From NCBI GenBank assembly GCA_010015655.1, contig ML976689.1, forward strand, positions 428,294-492,293: DNA of 64,000 nt, written 5' to 3'. This stretch comes from Bimuria novae-zelandiae CBS 107.79 (Eukaryota; Ascomycota; Dothideomycetes; Pleosporales; Didymosphaeriaceae). This document shows positions 57,435 through 64,000 of the stretch, piece after piece. Every line of letters starts with the position of its first letter. Position 1 is the first letter of the stretch. The notes beneath the pieces were generated by a model, which saw nothing but the letters and a program-made list of their open reading frames with translations, did not search any database and was not told the origin of the DNA. A program made the translations under genes and the position numbers.

Positions 57435-59209
57435 AGCTAGCGCATATAGTGTCCGAACACATAGGGTTTCCGAACACCGCGCCACAACACCACACCTGCA
57501 GAAAACACGCGATTTCTCTGCACAACGCTTATTAATATGGACGCCCGTGAGGTCGCTATACAATTAGCTATTAATAATCTTGCTATAGGTCTTTATACTA
57601 GCCAGCGCGCAGCTACGAAGGCGTATAGTATCCCTTTATTAACGCTATATAGTTAACTACGTGGCGCAACAAACAGCGCGCTTAGCTATTAGCATTAGTA
57701 GTAGCTAACTCCTCTACAAGAGGACTTCCTTAAAGAAGACGCACGCGCCTGTCCTCCCTTACACGCTTGCGCTCGAGAAATAGCTAATTAAATCTTACGT
57801 ATAAACGGCGATAGTTAGCCTGTTAGTAAACTCTAGCTCTTACACTTTATTAAGCGACAGCCACGCGTCGCATTAGTTATTAGTAGAAAGCTTAAGGCTT
57901 AGAGAGCTAATGTAGCAACTCTAGAGCAGGTGCGCGCGTTCCTAGAGCTCTATGAGCAGACCAGACGGCGGCTTAACATACAGACGGAGAATACCTACAA
58001 TATGGATAAGACTGGCGTGGCTCTAGGAGTATGTACAAACACCCGAGTACTCTCTAGTAGTTAGAAAAAGAAGGCTTACATTCGGTCTCTAGAGAATCGC
58101 GAGTAGGTCTCTATAATCGAGTGCGTATTAGTGACAGGGCGGAAACTACGCTGCGCAGTCATCTTCAAAGGCCAGACCCTACAGACTACTTGGTTCCCAG
58201 CCAAATCCGTGCCTAGCTAGCTCTATACAACCTCTAAGAATGGATAGACGTCGAAAGCGATAGGTGTTGAGTGGCTACAGCGTATATTTATACCTGAGAT
58301 GGCTGTAGATAATGGCCAGTACCGCCTCCTTATCCTTGACGGCTATGGCAGCCATATTGATATAGACTTCCTCTGGCTCTGCAAGCAACATCGAATCGAG
58401 CTCTTATACCTACCTGCGCCTACCTCGCACGCCCTGCAGCCTCTAGATCTGGCCCCTTTTTCCGTTATTAAGTCTAGTTACAGACGCCAGATCTAGGAGC
58501 TTGCATCGCTTAACGACGCCGCACTTATTAAGAAGGAGCGCTTTATTACCTGCTACTATTAAGCTAGGGAGGAAGGCTTTACAGAGCGTGTAATTCGAGT
58601 AGGCTAGCAGGCTACTGGCATTTGCCTATTTAACATCAATCACGTGCTCAGCTCATCGTAGCTCTCTCGAAGGCCTACTACGCCTACGCACTAGCAGCAG
58701 CCTCGGCAGCAGCCTTAAAGCTTCTTCTCTACTCCCCAAGGCCCCCGGGATCTCTATATAGCGCAGCGCAACGTCCAGAGCGTCGAGAATTTAGGTCGTA
58801 CGACCCGGCTACTCCTACAGAAAGCAGGTAAGGCTCTAGCAGCTGCAAATGCTAGAGCTGCAGGCCTAGAAGCAGAGAAAAGACGACTTGAGCAGCAGCT
58901 AGAGATATCTGCCTCTCAGCGTCAGCGTAAGCGCGTTCGAGTAGACCCGAATTAACGCTTTGTAGAGGTAGAGAGTATTAGGGAGGCTATGCGCGCAGCT
59001 GAGGCTTCAGCAGCCTAATTACGTAAAGCTACTATATTAAGTGCCTTAGAAATAGCTACTATAGCTATAGCAGCTGCAGCGCTTGAATCTATGTATAGTT
59101 AATAGCAATTGTAAGCAGCGTTGCTAAGATATCGCGTGTTTTCTGCAAGTGCGGTTTCGTGGCGCGGTGTTCGGAAACCCTATGTGTTTGGACACTATAT
59201 GCGCTAGCT
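57435..59209 (+). mobile_element. pogo-type DNA transposon in the gene-rich region
   Basis: A 1775-bp element bounded by TA (57433-57434 and 59210-59211). The inverted ends begin AGCTAGCGCATATAGTGTCC and match over about 57 bases with one difference, a RIP-type change (CCGAACAC against CCAAACAC). Further inside they share GCAGAAAACACGCGAT. The single transposase frame is uninterrupted by indels. It is the only transposon in the right third of the window and is less mutated than those in the islands. Confidence 0.9.
57537..59102 (+). pseudogene. pogo transposase with stop codons only
   Basis: One frame of 522 codons from ATG at 57537 to TAA at 59100-59102. It is interrupted by stops of the TAG/TAA type but no frameshift. 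Visible are an N-terminal helix-turn-helix part (MDAREVAIQLAINNL and the GLYTSQRAATKAY region), the first catalytic aspartate in NTYNMDKTGVALGV and the second in YRLLILDGYGSHIDIDF. The following LPAPTSHALQPLDLAPF and a glutamine- and alanine-rich coiled tail (ANARAAGLEAEKRRLEQQLE) are typical of Fot1-type enzymes. The longest clean stretch is 58299-58496. The stops fit CAG, CAA or TGG ancestors. Confidence 0.88.
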
Positions 59210-59487
59210 TACTAAACTTTGTTGTAGCAGCAAAGCACACGTCATGATCGACCACGAACCTGCCGAATGCGAGACTCTTACGCGTAAAACGCACCCGATT
59301 GGGACACGTCCTCTCCTCATCCCCTCGCGTGTTTGTCAGCTGGACCACCAACTGCCAACTTGTCTACCACAATAACTAAATCCTCCAGCCAATATAAATA
59401 GCGTTTCGAATTTCAAATGAACTCGACCATGAGACTTCTCCTTCCAATCTATCACCAATCGATACCGTACCGAGTACTCTAGGTGTT

Positions 59488-60773
59488 TTGAATAATATGC
59501 CAGACTACAGCACCCTTCCGGCCACCGCCTCGGGAAAGATCGAGCGCTTCTCGATCCATATCCCAGAGCAAGAACTGCAAGACTTTCAAACGCTCCTCAG
59601 ATTAAGTCCGATCGTGCAGGATACGTATGAGAACCAAGACCACGCGCGTGGCGGAAGGCCACGAGTTCGGAGTGACACGCTCATGGCTGGTTGAGGCAAA
59701 GAAGACCTGGGAGACCTTCGACTGGTACGACAACGCAAACCCATCTACCCACCCCATACAAGCATACTGACCCGCCACACTCCAGGCGCGCAGTCGAATC
59801 CCACATCAACACATTCCCACACTTCAAAGCCCACATCACGGACGACGACGGCACCCCTTACACCATCCACTTCGCCGCACTCTTCTCCCACAGGGCCGAC
59901 GCCATCCCCCTCATCCGCCTCTCCGGCTGGCCCGCCTCCTTAGAATCCCTCCCGCTCCTCACACTCCTTGCTGAGAAATATACCCCTGAGACCCTCCCCT
60001 ACCACGTGATCCTTCCTGCACAGCCCGGCTGGCCCTTCTCCTCTGCGCCGCCGTTGGGGAGGGATTGGGGGTACGCTGACTCCGCGCGGGTGTTGCAGAA
60101 ACTACTTGTTGAAGAGTTGGGGTTGAAGAGGTATGCTATTTGCGGGGGGGATATTGGGGCGGGCATCGCGCGGATCATGGCGTCTTCGTACGCCGAGGCG
60201 GCGGCGCTGCATACGAATTACGCGCAGATGCCGCGACCGGACAGCGTCAAGGATGACGAGGTGGACGCTTTCGAAAAAGAGGGCGTGGAACGCGGGGAGC
60301 GTTTTATGAGCTCGGGGACAGCGTATGGGATGGTGCAAGGTACGCGGCCGGGTACTCTGGCCGCGGTGCTGGCCGCCTCCCCTCTAGCACTGTTGACGTG
60401 GATCGGGGAGAAGTATTTGGCGTGGGCGGATCCACGGACGCCCATCCCCCTTGAGCATATCCTGACTACGGCGTGTTTGTACTGGTTCTCTGGCGCGAGC
60501 GCAACGACGCTGTATCCGTACCGCGAGGACTATGTCACTAAGAAAGGGAAGAAAGGCTACTTGCACGGGCAAGAAGAATTATATGTCGATAAGCCGGTGG
60601 GGTATAGTTATTTTCCGAAAGAGTTGGTGCCGGTGCCGAGGAAGTGGGTGGAGACGACGGGGAGGGTCGTGTGGTGTAGGGGACATGGGGTTGGTGGGCA
60701 TTTTCCGGGTTTGGAGGTGCCGGGGGCGTTGTTGGGAGATTTGGAGGAGTTTTTGGGGGAGGTGTGGGGGTGA
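59488..60773 (+). pseudogene. Epoxide hydrolase (microsomal type) with a frameshift
   Basis: Starts MPDYSTLPATASGKIERFSI. The N-terminal EHN domain (SIHIPEQELQDFQTLLRLSP, VQDTYENQ) is in one frame, while FGVTRSWLVEAKKTWETFDW continues in the next, with no usable splice sites between 59634 and 59660, so one base is extra or missing. A clear intron (59725-59785, GTACGA, CTGAC, CCAG) then joins TFDW to RAVESHINTFPHFKAHI. The alpha/beta-hydrolase part has the nucleophile aspartate in ICGGDIGAGIA and the histidine in GVGGHFPGLE. The usual oxyanion motif HGWP reads SGWP. These enzymes hydrolyse epoxides to diols. Either a pseudogene or a one-base sequencing error. Confidence 0.75.
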
Positions 60774-61049
60774 GGCGGGAGGGGAGGGTGGAAGGTCTGG
60801 GGTCACTGGTTGGCCTGGATTTGCAATATTGATTCTGGCTGGGAAAACTCGTCGGTGTGGTACATTTCGAGGGAAAGTACATAGCTCAGGCGCTCTTCAA
60901 GCTCCTACAATCCTGCAGCGATACCTGTGTCTGGGATGCTCTCGTTATGGGCTCTTATTCTTTTCAACTCATATCTACAGCTTCTCCTTCTCCGCGACCG
61001 GCTTTCTATACATGTTCCCCGCGCCCGCACCACTCTATTCACTGTCAGC

Positions 61050-62101
61050 CTACTGCGCAGTTTTCCTGTGCATAACCGTCGCGGCCGCCTTCTCAACATC
61101 AGCATTGGCTTTCTATAAGAAAGTGGGCCACTCACCTGATGATTCGGATACACCAACGTATCCGCCAGCACCACATTCTCCCTCCGTCCCGCGGCAAACA
61201 CCACCACCTCGGCGATATCATCACCCGTCAGGGGCTCCACACCCTCATACACCTTCTTCGCCTTGTCCTTGTCGCCGTAGAAGCGCACGACGCTGAACTC
61301 GGTCTCGACCTGTCCCGGGTCGATCTCGATGACGCGGATGCGCGTCGCGATGAGCTCTTTGCGGAGGGCTTCGGTGAAGGAGCGCACGGCGGCTTTGGTC
61401 GCGCAGTAGATGCTGCCGCCCTGGTAGGGCTCGCGGCCCGCGATGGACCCGATATTGATGATGTCGCCGCGGCCGCCGTCGGGGCGCGCCTTGTAGATGG
61501 GCAGGATGGCTTGCGTCATGTTGATCAGGCCCGTGACGTTGGTGCCGAACATGATGTCGATGTCTTCGGAGGCGATGTTGGGCGCTTGCGCGACGCCTTT
61601 GACGAGTCCGCTGTCCTCGCATTAGCATTCACTGTCCTTGATCATATCTATGGCATGGAAGAGGGACACTCACGCATTGTTGACGAGTATGTCGATCTCC
61701 TTGAATTCCTCGGGCAGCTGTCCGACGAAGCTTGATATCTCTTCTGGCTTGCTGACGTCCAGCTTCACGGGGTGCACCTTGACTCCCTTTGCAAAGCCAC
61801 CGATCTCCTGTGCGACCTCTTTCAGCGTGTCGATTCTTCGTGCTGTGATGACCAGTCTCAAATCGTCTGGCTGTGTGCGCGCAAACTCCAGCGCAACGCT
61901 CTTGCCAATGCCGGAGCTCGCGCCTGTAATGACGACCGTCTTGCCCTTCAGTCTCTGCGCCATTGAGGACGACATCCTCACGTGATTGTGCAGTAACGTA
62001 GATAGATGCGGTTTTGCAGTGGAGCTTCGTAGGAAGGCCGAGGTGGTTCGAAGGAGATAGGTGGTGCTGTGGGAAAGGCGATGCATACGACGCGTCGTCA
62101 A
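61050..62101 (-). CDS. NADP-dependent short-chain dehydrogenase (YMR226C-like)
   Basis: Three exons, 62101-61674, 61610-61136 and 61091-61050, with introns of 63 and 44 bp. 314 aa from 62101, or 272 aa from the ATG at 61975. The first 42 residues (MTTRRMHRLSHSTTYLLRTT) are basic without acidic residues and look like a mitochondrial presequence, so I keep the longer form. The Rossmann fold shows GKTVVITGASSGIGKS, the NADP-favouring ITARR, ILVNNAGLVKG (joined by splicing), the catalytic YCATKAAV and PGQVETEFS. It closely resembles yeast YMR226C, which oxidises L-serine and related 3-hydroxy acids with NADP. The substrate here is inferred from family only. Confidence 0.88.
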
Positions 62102-62553
62102 CAGGCGATTGAGGTAGGACTTCGCTTATGTCGGGACTATGGCGGGGGTATCGGTGGGTATAAAGCGGGATTGGTGGAATTGACGAGCTGGTTGTGAGGA
62201 TGGCGACATGGCGACTTCGGAGGAGAGGGGTGGTCGTCGAGCGGATATGTTTCCGACGCGAGTCATGTCACGAACATGCTTGAGGATGGTGGGGTGGAGG
62301 GGTAGCTGGCAGGCACCGCGATAATTTGCGAGCTTGCACTTACTTTTCTTCAACACTGATCTCGGAAGAGGCTCAGACGCAACAGAAGACATATTTTCAA
62401 AGTTGGTGGCAGGCAGTGAAGCGAACAGATACACGTTGAAGCCATGACATCATTTCATTGTGCTATTGCTCGACCTCGGGAGCATCATAATCGTACAGTT
62501 ATCGTTGGCTTCCAGCAGCCGCAGCGCCCCCATTCCTGCTCATCAATGAGCAT
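62102..62553. other. Intergenic region
   Basis: 452 bp between two minus-strand genes. A 103-codon minus-strand frame (62434-62126) exists but lacks a recognisable domain, and a GTAAGT at 62345-62340 suggests it may be a 5' UTR exon of the dehydrogenase. Confidence 0.4.
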
Positions 62554-63049
62554 CTATTTCTTTCCGGGCATAGAATCGCCCTTGCCCTTCCGTCGCAGCT
62601 CAGCCTCCTCTTCCTCCTTCAGCTCCTGATCGATCTTCGCGCCTTTGGAGGGCTCGTTGCCGTGCAGCTTGGCGGGGAGTGTCGAGTCGATCTGTGATGC
62701 GCGTGCCTCCTCGGAGATCTGCTCGGGCTCGTGCTCGCGCTTCTGTTCACGCTCGAGCTTGTTGGCGATGGAGCGCTCGTCCTCTGTAGAGAAGATACAG
62801 TCAGCCACTGTACTACCTATCCAGAGGTAACACACAGGACTAAGACGTTCCTAAATGGAACTGTCTCACGCAACCTTGTACCTTCACGAAGGGAGATTTC
62901 TTACTGGAGTCCTGAGCAAGATGCGAGTTCGGCTTGCCCTCGTGGAAGCGGTCCTCGGCCTTCTGTTGCTGGATGTCGGCAGTCTTGAAGTTGCGCTGGT
63001 CGCCTGCCTCGTACACACCAGCGGTGCCGACGTTGGAGTTTCCAGACAT
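62554..63049 (-). CDS. Small acidic/charged hypothetical protein, 124 aa
   Basis: Two exons, 63049-62905 and 62783-62554, with a 121-bp intron (GTAAGA to CTACAG), joining QDSK to DERSIANKLERE. The protein starts MSGNSNVGTAGVYEAGDQRN and is rich in Glu, Lys, Gln and Asp, without hydrophobic segments, so it is probably disordered or helical (EREQKREHEPEQISEEARA, QELKEEEEAELRRKGKGD). Such small hydrophilic fungal proteins are often stress-linked, but I know no function for this one. The 5' flank has a pyrimidine-purine mixture and no clear TATA. Confidence 0.8.
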
Positions 63050-63647
63050 GATGATCTTGTAATATGGAAAAGATTCCGGGTATGGAAAGTGGTTTTGATG
63101 AAGTTTTAGAGCTGTAGAAAAGCAGTGTGTTGTGCGCTGAGTATATTCCGACTGAGATTTTCCCGAGTATCAGCGTTTATGTAGCTTGTGCTGCGCTCGG
63201 GAGCCTATGACGTCGCCATGAATCATTGCGGGTCCGAAAGTGAAAGTGCCTGTCAGATGCACCCCACTTGCGCCGCAACATCATGATCGGGCATTGCTAA
63301 TATCAGATTCATTACTGCCTGACGAAAATCTCTGCGGTTATCGGCCGCTTAGGATCATTGTGCATTTCAAACTTTGCAGAGGCTCTCGCGTAAAGCTGGA
63401 TGCTGGCAACCTAGGTATACTCTTCTACCTTTGCAATCAAAGTTCAGCCTTTTGCATGATCTATCCTGGGGTTACTTATCACCTTTTCAAGCTTTAGGGT
63501 CTGACCTTTATGGCCCGCTTCCACCTTAACGCGAGAGAGAGGTTCGTGGACTTGATCGCTTAGCCGTTCTTTAAACTCATTCATAGGTATCTTCATAACT
63601 CATAACTCATCACGCAACACCTCTCCTCCTACTCTCTTCCATACCTG
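63050..63647. other. Intergenic region with a dispersed repeat
   Basis: GC-normal. 63461-63531 is the apparently unmutated counterpart of 31998-32075. No gene is recognised; an 85-codon frame at 63240-63497 has no domain. Confidence 0.5.
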
Positions 63648-64000
63648 TCATGAGCGCTCTTTAGCTTCTTTCCTCGCTCTCGCGGCCTGCAGAAATGCAC
63701 TGTAACTCCACGTCAAATCTCTCGCGCCGCGTAGATACCCCGTCTCTCTGTCGAATTGCTCGCTCATACTTCCTTCGGCGTCAACATGCGTCTTGACGAC
63801 TTTCAGAAACTCGTCTCCGACATGCTGCAATCTTTCAACGACAGCTTTGAACGCCTCGTTTTCGGCAATGTAGGTTGTGTTGACCAATACTGAGGCTGAG
63901 GTAGACAGAAGAGCGTTGTAGAACTCGAGATTGATCGGGTTGGTGTGCAAAGAGCCGGAAAGCGACAGGTGCGAAGCGGTGCGGTACAGTACCTCTGCGG
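63648..64000 (-). CDS. Glucoamylase (GH15), C-terminal end, runs off the window
   Basis: The frame enters from the right edge (AEVLYRTASHLSLSG), continues NPINLEFYNALL and KAVVERLQHVGDEFLKVV, and ends MSEQFDRETGYLRGARDLTW, SYSAFLQAARARKEAKERS. The block EQFDR..TG...ARDLTWSYSAFL is the well-conserved end of the GH15 glucoamylase catalytic domain, which releases glucose from starch and glycogen ends. The protein stops here without a starch-binding domain. The start, any signal peptide and the catalytic glutamates lie outside the window. Confidence 0.85.
   Translation of the reverse strand, partial: AEVLYRTASHLSLSGSLHTNPINLEFYNALLSTSASVLVNTTYIAENEAFKAVVERLQHVGDEFLKVVKTHVDAEGSMSEQFDRETGYLRGARDLTWSYSAFLQAARARKEAKERS

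Noticed and set aside
62126..62434. 103-codon minus-strand frame between two genes
   Set aside because: No domain, and a GTAAGT inside suggests a spliced 5' UTR of the dehydrogenase rather than a separate protein.
1..64000. tRNA, rRNA or telomere repeats
   Set aside because: I looked for T-loop-like motifs and TTAGGG runs by eye and found none convincing; a tRNAscan run would be needed to exclude a missed tRNA.

Overview
This is eukaryotic DNA from a filamentous ascomycete, most likely a Pezizomycotina fungus of the Dothideomycete kind. Genes have short 44-155 bp GT-AG introns. The nuclear-encoded mitochondrial genes carry presequences. Long AT-rich stretches consist of transposons damaged by C-to-T and G-to-A changes in the pattern of repeat-induced point mutation (RIP): TpA-rich, with stop codons where CAG, CAA or TGG would be expected. 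Genus-level placement is inference. A 10-N assembly gap lies at 43511-43520.

Layout. Positions 1 to about 18490 are a transposon island. It holds a relic of a large transposase-like gene, Fot1/pogo-type DNA transposons (3081-5217 and 8130-9984, plus a relic at 5830-6867), a solo LTR (6868-7295) and a complete Ty3/gypsy chromodomain retrotransposon (10314-17140). A small gene pocket (18490-21384) has a hypothetical gene and the mitochondrial rhomboid protease gene. A second island (21385 to about 43510) begins with a Tc1/mariner element split by a 7-kb retrotransposon (22883-29892). It continues with another pogo element (30115-31949), a solo LTR, a third retrotransposon (34590-41768) carrying a young solo LTR (36690-37222), and pogo relics. 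From 43521 to the end the window is gene-rich: a BTB-like gene, a coiled-coil gene, a broken BCS1-like AAA ATPase, a histone-fold subunit gene, poa1, rip1 (Rieske protein), bcp1, gua1, a lightly mutated pogo element (57435-59209), an epoxide hydrolase with a frameshift, a short-chain dehydrogenase, a small acidic protein and the 3' end of a GH15 glucoamylase.

Most notable result. All three retrotransposons carry, between the end of pol and the 3' LTR, an extra reading frame on the opposite strand that starts near the 3' LTR and reads back towards pol. The best preserved copy (15995-16591) encodes a basic N-terminus, a perfect Zn(II)2Cys6-type spacing (CX2CX6CX8CX2CX6C) and a charged helical tail. 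In the other two copies the same cysteine spacing is visible with TGY codons turned into TAY, as RIP would do. This looks like a conserved antisense accessory gene of these elements.

The chromosomal genes work mostly in unrelated housekeeping processes: respiratory complex III (rip1), mitochondrial rhomboid proteolysis, purine synthesis (gua1), ADP-ribose-1''-phosphate removal (poa1), ribosome or nuclear-export functions (bcp1) and starch breakdown (glucoamylase). The two genes nearest the right edge of the second island, apart from the BTB gene, carry in-frame stops or frameshifts. I found no tRNA, rRNA or CRISPR array.
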